NCBI GenBank assembly: GCA_014706295.1
Contig: JACSVZ010000006.1
Coordinates: forward strand, 26,160,629 to 26,224,628
Direction: 5' to 3'
Origin: Lycocorax pyrrhopterus obiensis
Lineage: Eukaryota; Chordata; Aves; Passeriformes; Paradisaeidae
Length of the DNA: 64,000 nucleotides
The position numbers were made by a program, and so were the translations under genes. Under the pieces are notes generated by a model. The model did no database searches, was not told where the DNA came from, and saw only the letters and a list, made by a program, of their open reading frames with translations. Positions 27,950-39,136 of the stretch are shown piece after piece (the stretch's first letter is position 1; each line of letters starts with the position of its first letter).

Positions 27950-28570
27950 GAATCTCTCAGTGCTGACGGGAGCGCCCGGGGGTTAGCGAGAGCTGGGCCC
28001 GGTGCGGCACCGAGAGCCGCCGGGACCGGCCAGCGGGGCTCCCCGGCCGCTCTATTTTTACTACGGTATGTTTTGCGTTCAGACTTTCCACTGCAGGCGG
28101 CCCGGGTCAGGAGATCCGCTCTGCTGGGGGAATCTGACAGGTCAGCTCAGCCAGAGTTATTTATAGAGGGCGGGGGACTGAGGGAAAGGATGCGATCGGC
28201 ATCGTATTGTTCTGCCGCGGGGCTGCGGACTGGGAGAGGCACCCAGGAGCAGCCCCCGCTTCGCCCTCAGCACAGCCGGGCAAGGCGGCCGTGGTGGGGG
28301 AGCCCCAGCCCGCTGGACACGGGGACAGCCCGCTGGACACGGGGGCTGCTGCCACGAGAGCCAAAGGGACAAAGCCCAGGCGCTCTTCCTTCCCTCTTTT
28401 CCTCCACTTTAACTCATGCAGCCTCTCGGGGAGTGAGGGCGTACCCCATATACGTGCTGGCACCCGCAGTTACAGGTCCCAGCAAGTGGGGGCGGGGGGG
28501 GAGGGGGAACTCTTGCTCCCTGGCACCCAGACTGAGGGTCAGGACAGCTCTAGGTGAAACTGCACACGCT
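27950..28570. promoter_or_regulatory. Second CpG island in CORIN intron 1, with TATA/MEF2-like box
   Basis: About 600 bases of GC-rich, CpG-rich sequence inside intron 1, 13 kb upstream of exon 2. At 28157-28166 lies TTATTTATAG. On the minus strand this reads CTATAAATAA with CCCGCCC just upstream, a TATA box next to an Sp1-type site in the direction of CORIN. The same ten bases also fit the MEF2 consensus. A 20-bp unit is tandemly doubled at 28306-28345. No exon with a good donor was found downstream, so promoter activity is an inference. Confidence 0.5.
28306..28345. repeat. Tandem duplication, period 20, in second CpG island
   Basis: The unit CAGCCCGCTGGACACGGGGA is followed by a second copy differing only at the last base. 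Confidence 0.9.
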
Positions 28571-30296
28571 CACAAGACAACTGACTGCCGAGGGCCAAGA
28601 GAATTAAAAATTCACGGGCAATGAGAGTAGTCAGGCTGGAGCAATCTGGATACTGTCTTCAGTCACTGTTCTGAATGTGGAGACCTTTACAAGGAGGATT
28701 TAAGCTTTCTTTGTCCTACTATGACAATCCATCACTTCACAGTGGGTTATCACCCATGCTTCTCTCCTGGCACGGAAGAACTGTATGTACCCAGCCTGCC
28801 ACTTATGAGGTCCATTTCTTTTTGACAGGGAAAGAAACTGGGACAGACTACAAGCATCAGTATTTCAAACTGTAGTCAGACTGCCCCCCTCAAGCCCTGC
28901 TGTTTACTTAGCTGCTTCATCCTGAAGGCATTCAAATATCAGGAGGTGTCTGGCAGGCACATTTGGAAGGGCCTAAGCTGCATGTGCAGGTCTAAAACTG
29001 CCCTGCTGCAAGTGGCCTGACATCCGCCCCTGCCAAACCCTGGCTGGCATTCAGAAACAAGACATTCATCTGGCCTTGTAAGCACTTGCTGAGGATACCG
29101 GACACGCTGACAGGATTCAGGGGGAGATAGTGCCATTGTATGTAACAGCCTAACAGCATGACCTGTTCAGCCTGAAAGAAGATGACCTGGTACCCAGGGC
29201 CTCCTGGTCCAGGTGGGGTCAAAGCCACAGCATCTCTTAAGGAAGTGCCAGTAGTGCTTATGTTGTGTCTGCTGGATTGGGATGACCTGAATCTGCTGGC
29301 CCTCAGCATGGCAAAGATTCACAGAGCTCAAACAGCCACTTAGCTATGCTGATTGAAGTGCTGTCTTCCTGCTTGTGTACGAAGGGTTTATTTACAGTTC
29401 AGCATTTGTTGGTTAGAGTAGTTGAGTAGGAGCCGCTAGATTTCTTTGCCAGATATAACCATCCCAACATTCCCTTGCCTGTTCCACCTTCTCTTGAAAG
29501 GACCGTTCTCCTTCTGACAAATGAGATTTCTGTCTAGGTGCTTATCCACCTCAGCTTCTGCACACGCTCCTTGTCTGGCTATGTGAGTAATGACAAGAAA
29601 TTATGTGTCTGGCAATACATGGACTTAATATAATGGCAGGACAGTAATGTTTCTCAAGGGAGCTGAGTGCTAAGACCTAAACGTGCATATCAGCTTAGCA
29701 GGAAAAGAAAAAAGAAAAAAAGGGCAACTCCTACATTCAAGTAAACCCACATTTTAAAACAATTACTGGCACTGTCAACAGTCCTGGCTTTCACTTGTAT
29801 CTGCAGATGTCATCTAATACATAATTAACAGCCAAACAATAATAGAGATATATTAAATTGCCCTGTGCACATTTTACAGAACACCTCCAATAATGACACA
29901 TATCAAGCTATCTACATACAATGCTTTTAATTCACCAGACACTCAAGTTATCTACATACAGTCAAGTGCCAGCTAAGACTTGTGGAAAGGAAGTGAATGT
30001 TTTCTTCAGTATTTTACAGGTCCAGCTCCAAAAGACTCAGGAAAAACAATATTTTGTCCTGATGGCCTCATGAGATACTAAGAGCACAAGCAAACTCCTC
30101 TAATATGGGAAAGCATGCTGTGCTGCCTGGCTCACCATCACGAGAGCCTTCTCAGGAAAATGAGTGCGGGTGGCTTCCTTAAAAATGCATGTTGAGTGAG
30201 GATTGTATGTGGGCTTGAAGGGCCGGGCTTGTCCACAGGCAGAAAGACCCATCCGCCTCTTGAGGTACTCCATAAACAGCCTTTGGAGGAGGGAGA

Positions 30297-30344
30297 AAAG
30301 TCATGAACATGTCATTTCTAAAAGTCATGAACATTTCATTTCTA
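30297..30344. repeat. Tandem duplication, period 24
   Basis: A 24-base unit starting AAAGTCATGAACAT is repeated once with a single mismatch (G against T), in CORIN intron 1. Confidence 0.9.
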
Positions 30345-30929
30345 AAAGAGCTTTGAACACTGTTTAGGATTCCCTGGTTCCCCTGGAGGAGCCCCCATCT
30401 TTCTACAGAACCTTGATGTCCAAGATCCTCTAGGGATGCCACCAGCTTTTATAGGGATACAGGCAGAGCAGTTCTCTAATTTCTTGTATTACTACTTTTT
30501 AGTTGCTTGGATTGTCTCAGTGACACATTAATTCATCTCTGTGCCACAGTACCCAAGAAGCTTATAAAAGAGATCTCCAACTAGAGCATCCACTACAAAA
30601 ACAAACTAAAGAAATTAGTCCTGCTGACTGGTCCATCTTTTAGGAACACAGGAAGGGTGTACATAGCCATATGGAAAAATCCACTACCCTACTCTTACTG
30701 CTGAAAGCCAAAACTTCCCAAGAGATCCCGCGAATGCATTAAAAGCTCTGGATATTTGATTTCACTTCAGAGTTTCACCATCTCAACCCGACTGCTAGTA
30801 ATTTAAGTTAATTAATTAATCGCCTGCCATGAAATGCAGCCAAGGATTCTGCATTTTAAATCAAGTGGAGCAATGATACTACTAAAGTATGCTGCCGTGT
30901 TTATAAACTTGTGAAATCCGCAGCTGTGC

Positions 30930-33570
30930 TGTTTCGGTCGCGTACGATCGGTGTGACAGCGCGAGAAGCTCCGTCGCCCTCTCCGCAAGCGCCACGCATC
31001 CGGCTCAGCACTCCTGCGCGGCCCTCGCCGGTCCCTCCCGGCGGCGGAGAGGGAGAGGGCAGTCGGTCCCTCCCTGCGGACGCTCCCGCTCGCCGTGGGC
31101 TCCACACCGGCCCCCACTGACAGCGCCGCCCGCACCGGGGACACTGGGGAGACACCTGCGCCCCGGCTCCCCGAGGGAAGGGCAGGCTGGGGGGACCGAC
31201 CCTGCAAGTTCGCACAAACGCGGCATCCACCTTCTGCAAGTTCCCTCTCGCCCCCTCTTATGCAGCCTCTCCCATAAGGACAGACCCTCTCATCCCTCCT
31301 CCCAGGTATGTGCTGGAAGACTGCCCACACCCGCGCTATCCCCCTCGGACACTTGCAATCACACGGGCGTGCTGCCTCTGCCTGGAAGGATCAATTGCCC
31401 CCTCTGTGACCCTGTACGGAATAACCTCCTTCCGTGGGTGGTGGCGGCCAGCGGTACCATCCCGCCGGACAGCCGTGGGAGGGGGTGGGGGTCCCTCCAC
31501 CCGACCCCAAGGTGCACCGACGCAAGGGTAAAGCCAGCTCCAGCTGATGCCGGGGGGCAACTACTGCGCCAGGGTCACGGTGCATCGGCTCCCCGGGAGC
31601 CCGGCCGCCGACGGAGCTGCCATGACAGTCCTAGCAGAGGTTAAGCCCAAAGTTTGCTCCTGCAAATCCTGGCCGGACCTGTTGTCGTCGGGCTCGGCCA
31701 ACTCCTCCCCGCTCCTTCCAGCGGCAGGGCATTTAACGGGCACAGCAGCCCCGCTGATCTTCCGCGCTGACTTGGTGAGAAAACGGGGGCCAGGGCTCCG
31801 CTCGGCTCTCCCTGACACGCCAGCAACGAGCGCTTGCTGGCTGCGGCTCACCTGCATCCCGCGCCTCTGAACGCGGCCGTCCCCGGAGCGTTCCCGCAAG
31901 TTTAGACACCGGAGCGTTCCGGGACGGCCCCATCGCGGCAGGCTGGGCGCGGGCGGTCACTTGTCTCCGGCCGCCCCCCAGGCGGCGCCTCCGGGGGACA
32001 GGGCCCCGTCCGTACCAGCGAGCCACGGGTCCGCTCTCGCTACAACAGCTCGGCGGGCTCGGAGAGGGGGCTGCCCCTTCTCCGCTTGCCCGAGCAACCT
32101 GCCGCTCAGCCCCGCGGCTGCAGCGCAGGCTGCGCGCCGCGCTCGGGAACTGCCCGCCGGGCCGGCGGCGGCCGGGGGTGTCCCCTGAGCGCGCTGCCCC
32201 CGCCCGCAGCCCAGAGGTCGCCGAGCGGCGGAGCCAGCCGCCCTCCCAATGCCCCGGCCCGCGGTCCCCAGGCAGCCCCCGGCGCGGAGGGGAGCGCCCT
32301 GAGGTTCGCCTTACCCGGCTGGAGGAGAGGACCTGTCGGTAGCGCTCCTCCTCCGCAGGCAGGGCAGGGAACTGTTGCGTGGAGAGCATGCTCTGGCTGC
32401 TGCTGACCCCTCTCCACTTTGGCCGCCCCCTCACCCTTCTCTACCTCGGTCTCTGACGAGCCGCGTCCACCCGCCTCCCGCACAGACACATTTGCGGGGA
32501 GGGCTCCGCATTTTGTCTGCTCTGCAGACTCCCCCTCCCCGCTCCTCCACCCAATAATAATAAACCTCCGCGAGGAAGAGCCGCATCCCCACCCCTTTCG
32601 CACACAAGGCTCTACCCCTTGGGGACAAGCTGAGAGACAGCCCACTTGCTAATTTCGCCCTAAAGCCGTCCCCCATGGAGGGCGGATGAAGTGGGCACAG
32701 CCTTTGCGGCCCCCCTCCCTCCCCCGCTATCCCTCGGTTAAGGGACGCCTCGTCACGCTGCGAAGGTGGCAAGACAAGCCTGAGTTAGAGACGATGTAAG
32801 GGGCAAGAACCCGCGGAGCTCGCCCCTCGCACCCCTTACCTTGCCTCGCCGGGGCTCCGCCGCGCCCGGGCCCCCGGGCCGCCCGGACGCGCACTTGCGG
32901 CTGAAGCGATCCGAAGCCAGCCCAGCGCATGGACCTGCAAGCGCTCTCGGCCCGCCGAGTCGAGGCGCAGAGTTCAGAGCGGAGGTAGGCAAGCGTGGAC
33001 CAGGCTCCCGGGTCCCTTCATTCATCTGCGGTTCCCGGGTGGACTTCCCTGGGCGCCAGAGGACGCGCCTGCCTTCGGGATGAGCTTTATTTTACGTTCA
33101 GGCAAAGGCTTTCCTTTCAGCCCAGGGACGGAGAGTTTCGCGCCTGCAGCGGCTGCAACTCTTCCCTCTGTAGCACACAGGCTGGCCTGTGGCAGCCCAG
33201 CCTCTAAGGCTCCAAGGAGAGCTGAAAGCGGCGCTGGCACGGCAGCAGCAGAGGGGAAGGAGCTCCGACAGGAGGAAGCTCTCCCGGAGCCAACGACAGG
33301 TTTCTCCAGCTCCTTCCCCGCAGGAAGGCTCCGGTCCCAGCCCCCTGGCGCCAAGCCTGCCGTGCCCCGTCCGTCCCCTGCGAGGAAGCGCTGCGCGGGA
33401 GGACAGCGGCGACCCGACCACGTTACCCCTTGTCCCCGCGCCGGTCCCGGCCCTGACCGGCCCCAACGCTCCGGAGCTGGAGGAATGTCCTGGTTTTTGC
33501 CTATCTGTAGAAGCAAAATTCGCAGGGCAAGAGACAAGAGCCGCCTGAAGCTGCAAATAACAGAGCAAAT
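30930..33570 (-). promoter_or_regulatory. CORIN: CpG island over CORIN exon 1
   Basis: About 2.6 kb of very GC- and CpG-rich sequence, abrupt at both edges against AT-rich flanks. It contains the CORIN start codon and donor. It is the natural place for the main promoter. The many long frames on both strands here come from low stop-codon density and have no family match. No canonical TATA box stands out upstream of the ATG, so a dispersed start is likely. A GATA-type core (AGATAG on the minus strand) is at 33501-33506, about 1.1 kb upstream; GATA control of corin is known in mammals, but this site is only a candidate. Confidence 0.75.
32315..32389 (-). CDS. CORIN: CORIN exon 1, coding part: N-terminal cytoplasmic tail
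   Basis: First coding exon of corin, the type II transmembrane serine protease of heart muscle that converts pro-ANP to active ANP. It encodes 25 residues beginning MLSTQQFPALPAEEERYRQ. From memory, the mammalian corin start has a matching Pro-Ala-Leu and Glu-Glu-Arg block. The ATG at 32387-32389 is the first one after an in-frame TAG at 32441-32443 and has A at -3. The exon ends CGG, then GTAAGG, in phase 0, which fits exon 2. It sits inside a large CpG island, as expected for a first exon. The 5'UTR and transcription start cannot be placed. The match of phase, donor and peptide makes this the likely start of the main isoform, although the peptide is short and the call partly rests on exon 2. 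Confidence 0.8.
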
Positions 33571-36500
33571 GTCCCATCCCCCTGAGATATCAGCTTTTAA
33601 GACCTGCATTTGATGTATTTGTCCCCTTGCCCTGTATCTGCAATCAAAGATGTCAAGTCTGACTGAAGCCCCCGTCTGTGCACACAACGGAGCTCACCAG
33701 CACTATCCAAGAATGATGAAGTCAACAGGACAAAGGCAAAACAAGGAGTACAAAAGCGGCAGAAGTGGGTCCTACCAGAATAGAAACAGTTCAGGACCCT
33801 TCCAAGAGTCACAGAAAGATGGCACTGGCACTGCAGCTGAGTTCTGAGATGACATTTGTAAACTAGAAAGGCTTCCAGTTTTTACCGTGCATGATTTAGC
33901 ACTTCTGAAATGCTATCATTCGAAATGTGAATCAGAAAACATCCAAGAAAAGGTGAACCACCACCTCTCCATGGATATGGCTTCCAGCCCTGTCACAATT
34001 CTTGATAATCAGTGAGGGTGATACCCCTCATAACAGCGTTTATATTTGTAAATATAAACACATGATATTATATATGCTTATATATAGATAATAAGATGAA
34101 CATTTCTTAGCTTTTTTCCCCAGCTTCCTTTCCAGATGTCTGTATTTCCACACTTCAGATTTAGGCCCTGTTACTTTGTGTGCAAACTTTATGGTGCAGA
34201 CAGGGTTCTCTGTGCTTCTGGAGTGCCAATGTACTTAAGAGGCTCCTGCTCATGGTAATTCACTGCTGCACTTTTTACCCAACCAACCAAACATCTCTCC
34301 AAACCAACCTCCAACATCTGGAGGAAAATAGTGGTGTTCATTTTAAAACAATTTCACAAAAAATAGGAAAAGCATGGAAAGAGAGAGAAGTAAGACCACT
34401 TATGCAAAATATTGCTTAATGTAAAACAACAACTATTTAGTGCTGTAATGCAGGAATCAAACCATAATTTGTGATTCATTGCAGAGATTAGGTAGCTCTG
34501 TCACAAATTCTAAGAACAATAAATGAAAACTTGTATCCAAGAGGTGCAGTACATGGTTCAGACTGCAAAGCCAGCTTGGCCTTGGCTGAGGATGGCTCCT
34601 CTTCAGCTGTAGAACTGTGAACTTCAAACCCCAAGCCAATATTGACTCCTAATCTCATACTAATTTCCTCCAATAGGAGAGCCACAGAAACTGGAGTTTC
34701 ACAAGATTCAGCAGCACAAAAAGAAAGCCGGAGTTCTGGTTTTGTTGGTGATTTTATGGAAATGACTGCATGCACAACCATTATTTAGCTTAAATAATAC
34801 TTGGTTGAATTAAGCCACAGTTCCCCCAGACTATGAATTATTTCTACACAGGTGCTATTTAGCCTACCTTACAACTGAGTTTGATGTATCACAGTTCATA
34901 TTCATACACCATCCATACCACAGACTTGTTTTCTGGTACCATGGCATATAGACATTTTAATGCAGTGTTCAAATAATTCATTAACATCTAACCACTTGTA
35001 GAAAGAAGCATATCTCATTATCTTATAATTAATTTGACTTCATTTGATTTTTTTCTCTAATTTTCACCTTGCATTTCCCTTCCTAGGAAATACAAATCAC
35101 TACAGGTTCTTAACTTTCTAATTCTCTAGAACAACTGACTAATTTACTTGAATAAGGGCAAACAGGAATACAAATTTATATTCATGCAGCAAGAAAAGGG
35201 AGCAATTTAAATGCTCATAGATAACAGTTGGTAACAGGATGAAACCAAAGCAGAAGAGGGATATCCAAACTAAATGAAAATGAGGACAGGGTCACACATG
35301 AACTGTCCAAACAAGAACACTCCACCCTAAAGCACACACCAGTGAGCAGCTGCCACACACATCAAGCTTCCACTGCCTGGCACTGGAACACACTTCAGAC
35401 CAAGCATCTCTGTGCTCTAACCTCACAACACACAAGCTCATCACTCAGAGAAAGCTGGCACAGAGCAGATATGTTTAGGAGCCTGAACTACTGCTGAGAT
35501 GATAAACTCAGAGTTCACTGCTTTAAAGCCACAATCAAACATAGATGCTTTTATGAACAAATTTTGGTGCTATCTGCTTAGTAACATTTCCTTCTCTAGT
35601 AGTTAAGGTCAGCAGAAATGTCTAATAAATCAGCTATATTTCTCCCTATGAGGCCAAAAAAATCAGCTACTAAGTCCATTCCCACTTGTTTTATCTTAAT
35701 TGACCTCCCCAACCCACTCCCACAATTTTGTCAGAGCAGTAACATGAAGGAACACAATTACATAATTCCAGCACTAATGTGAGCAGTAAGAACTATCACT
35801 GCCAGAGAAGGGGACAAAAAAGCATACCTAAAACTTGGGCTGCAGTATGTCAGTCATGATTACCTGGGAAGTTTGCTGCTTCACTACACCAGTCCTTGAG
35901 AACAAACAATTTTTCAAGTTGTTTTTGATACATTTATTGTCTGACTTGGTTTTTACATTAAATTAACACGCACAATGGATTTGATATTGTTACAGAGAAC
36001 AAACTTGCCCTAGGAGTTTCCAATCCCAAACATACCAACAAGTGGTAAGAACCTTGACTCAGTGGAAGGATGAACTCTCACCAGAATGCATCCAGAATCA
36101 GGAAAAGCCCCAACATTTTTTTCATTTTACACATAGCTAAATATTCTTCAAGTTAAGTCATCATCAGGCTTCTATTGCTATAATTTTCCTTCAACAGCAG
36201 GTGACATTACATAATTTGTTTTAACATATCAATATGCATTTTTTTGTAAGCTGTTAACATTCAAAATATTTGCTCATTATATTATGTAACAGTACATTAC
36301 ATATAAATTGCTAACAAACCCTACCTTCAGTTCAGTATTTCTTTTCTAGAATTACCATCTTTCATTAATATTGAATAAAAGGTGATTTTATCTGTACCTT
36401 TTATTTCAAAGGTTGTTGACAACATGCAGCTCTAACCAAAGAAAGGCAAAATATTAACTATAAAAATACTTTAAAGAAACAAACAAAAATCTAGTGATTT

Positions 36501-38962
36501 ATTAAACTGCAGATTGCTCGAACCCCCACACTTTTTTTATGCCAAGAAATAAATATCTGGTTCAGCAGGCAGACCAACAGAGTGCAAATGACTCAGACGG
36601 TTGGATAAGATACACAGAACAATTTTGAATAAAATTTCAAAAATAGGTATGTCTTGCATATGCAAGGTTCAGAAGAGACACAAATCCTTTAAGAAAGGGA
36701 ATATGCCCACTCACACATAGCTTTCTATGAACAGAATAAATTTTTATAAGAAAGCACAGCAATCTTTAATGAAGATGGTCAATGAAAAGCCTTTTCCTCT
36801 CCAGTATTTCACACAAATACTACAAATATGCAGAAAAGAATACTAAGAACTCCTTCAAACATATAACAAATGTAGCTAATTTGCATAACTCTCTAGAGAG
36901 AGGTTTCTTCTCTTTGCTGTAGAAGCAAGGATAAACTTTCCATTGTACTTGTTTTAAAGAAAAAGCTAGCAGTAAATAGAAAATTTAGTTACAGTCATGC
37001 AAGATAAAAGTTGTTTCCACAATGTTTTCATTCATGTTGATTTCCATATTTCAGTCAGAAAGGTATCTTTTTGTACTTTTGGATAACCCATCACATTTTA
37101 CTTCATCTGAACAAAAATATCTCTCCTTTTCCTCTTAGTGACAGAAGAGTTACTGGCATATGCAGTCACACAATAGCATCACCTCACTCTGTTAAAGAAA
37201 ACATCTTGAATTATCTTCCAGGCATTAATATGATAGAAAAAAAAGTTAAAGCAACAATATGAAAAATTATTTATTTCTTAATACCAGAAAGTAAGAAAAT
37301 TCAATGGAGATTCAGCTTTGCATAGTGCAATTTCAATTAATTCTACAACTTTAAATACTAATGGTCTGACACATAACTAATATGCATCTCTAAAATGTCA
37401 ATTAAAAAAAAAACCAAAGTACTATAAAATAGCATCAATCCATGTTAAATATTGTCAAGTTTTCCCTACCTCTCTCCTCATTCAGCAAACTTCTGTGAAA
37501 ATTTGAAAAAAATTTCTCCCTGTTTTCTTAATCTATGCAATCAGAAGCTTCTGCCTTTTTGCAGCTTTTCTATTTTATCTTCCTGCTAATGAATCAGAAT
37601 TACAATTGGATATCTGTTCAAATTAATACTGGGTCCCTTTACAAGTAAGTCAAAATCAACCAGAAGAGCTTTCAAGCAAACTACAATGTTTTCTACTAAC
37701 TCATACAAATGGTCCCACTGCTTTTGCAGGATTTGTGCTGAAATTATATGCCTGAATTACAAGGGCATACTACTAATACCCTTCGGCTTTGCACCCCATT
37801 TTTTGCAGCAGCTTGTAATCACTTTGCAATGTTCAAGTATCAGCAAAAAATTTCCCACAGAGGTTTAAAAATTCAGTTTTCTGATTTCCCCATTCCCGAA
37901 TTTAACTTGCAGTCTCTCAGCTGAGACTACATAGCTTCTCTGATAATTCTGAAGCCAGATGAAAACCTTCCAGTTCTACCAACCAATACTGATAACCTAA
38001 AACAAGGTATTCAAAACTGTCAGTAAGAAAATATTTAAACATTTAGAAGTTTAGCTAGATAGTTTAAATGTGACTACCAAGCACCATCCAGATGGCTTCA
38101 GAACAGCATATAACTGTATTGGTACACTATCCAATTGTGCTTTTGCACGCCTATGCAAATATCCAACTTTGACATTTATCCACACAAATAGTCAGGTGAT
38201 ACTCTTAATTTCAAATTGTTTTTCTGCTGCTGGCAATTGGGGCAACAGTAAGAATGCACCCCTGTATCCTGAAACTACTTCACATCCATGTTCAGCATGC
38301 CTATCTGTCCACTAAAGGAACTTTTCAGATACCTCAATTTTGAGGAAAGGGGTGGGGTGAAATAACGAAAAAGCAAACCCCCCAGTTTGTAAGGGGGGGC
38401 ACTGTATTGGCTGTGATACAGCTGAATTGAAAGATAGTTCACATTTCCTTTCTCTGAACAAAGCTCTGAACAAGGCCCCAGAATATTCAAGCCTAAGTGA
38501 TCCAAGGTTTCCTGTTAGTTGTCATAATTAAAACTGACATGAAGCACAGAAATTATTGTGTGATACAACAAAGATTAGCATAAGAACACTAACCTTCAAT
38601 AAACCACTAAGCTGATTTTACAGGAAACATATTCAATAAAGCATTTTATACTAAGCTATTCTTATTATGAAATGAAAACAAGGAAAATAACATTACTAAT
38701 AGAAGAGATGTTAACAGATCTCAGTCAAACTATCAGCACTTCAGTGTAGACTAGAATCTACTATTACTTTCAGTGTCTGAGTTCAGTTTTGTGCTGTATA
38801 TGTAATAACACAAAAGGTGACATTTCTTCCCTCTGCATTTTTCTTAGCAAATAGTATACATACATAATCTATGCACATTAAGTTCCATTACACACAGACT
38901 AACATTCTAGGAATAATAGCTACCTAAAGTCCAACTGAGGTATATCAAATATTGAGTTGTTT
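33571..38962. other. Intergenic: CORIN upstream region and NFXL1 3'UTR
   Basis: AT-rich DNA between the two genes. The right part (up to 38962) must be the NFXL1 3'UTR, and the left part the CORIN distal promoter. No other gene is seen; short open frames have no family match. Confidence 0.7.
35934..35939 (-). terminator. Candidate NFXL1 poly(A) signal
   Basis: AATAAA on the minus strand, about 3.0 kb after the NFXL1 stop, followed by a U/G-rich stretch (ATTGTTTGTTCT) some 25 bases on. Other AATAAA copies on this strand lie near 37270, 36498 and 36410, so the true end may be nearer the stop codon. Confidence 0.35.
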
Positions 38963-39136
38963 TCAGTCATTGTAGACCATGAGCCATGCAACCATCACAA
39001 CAGCAACTCCGAACACTGGCAGCATAATGAGGTTCTTGTACTTTTGCCATGATGATTGTTCAACTTCTACCTCATCCTTTCTTCTCTTATTCTTTCTTCG
39101 CCCTTTTAATCTGTTTTCAAAAGCTTCCAGTTCAGC
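38963..39136 (-). CDS. NFXL1: NFXL1 last coding exon: coiled-coil end, basic segment, membrane anchor
   Basis: Terminal coding exon of NFXL1, a zinc-finger protein related to the transcription factor NF-X1. It encodes 57 residues and a TGA stop at 38963-38965. The peptide begins [20 protein letters not shown], then an acidic/polar stretch, then a hydrophobic run of about 20 residues ([20 protein letters not shown]) ending YND. The order matches the C terminus of mammalian NFXL1: helical charged segment, basic cluster, then one C-terminal transmembrane segment, which suggests a tail-anchored protein. The acceptor is TTTATTTAG and the exon starts in phase 0. The basic cluster just before the anchor could position it cytosol-side or act as a localisation signal, but that is inference. 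Confidence 0.95.
   Translation of the reverse strand, partial: AELEAFENRLKGRRKNKRRKDEVEVEQSSWQKYKNLIMLPVFGVAVVMVAWLMVYND

Larger units (their letters stand above)
14930..32314 (-). other. CORIN intron 1
   Basis: A 17.4-kb intron between the 5' tail exon and the transmembrane exon. It contains the LTR-like repeat (26.4-27.6 kb), the second CpG island (28.0-28.6 kb), the 3' part of the exon-1 CpG island, and a modest GC rise at 21.64-21.88 kb with open frames on both strands but no recognised protein. The rest shows nothing I can name. Confidence 0.8.

Noticed and set aside
28073..28624. 183-residue plus frame in the second CpG island
   Set aside because: GC-driven open frame with no domain and no supported splice sites.
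31733..32434. 233-residue minus frame across CORIN exon 1
   Set aside because: Only the first 25 residues from the ATG at 32389 are real. The frame then runs past a good donor into the intron, and its apparent start is a GTG just after an in-frame stop.
33022..33687. Long frames on both strands in the CpG island
   Set aside because: Low stop density from high GC; no recognised protein and no partner exons.
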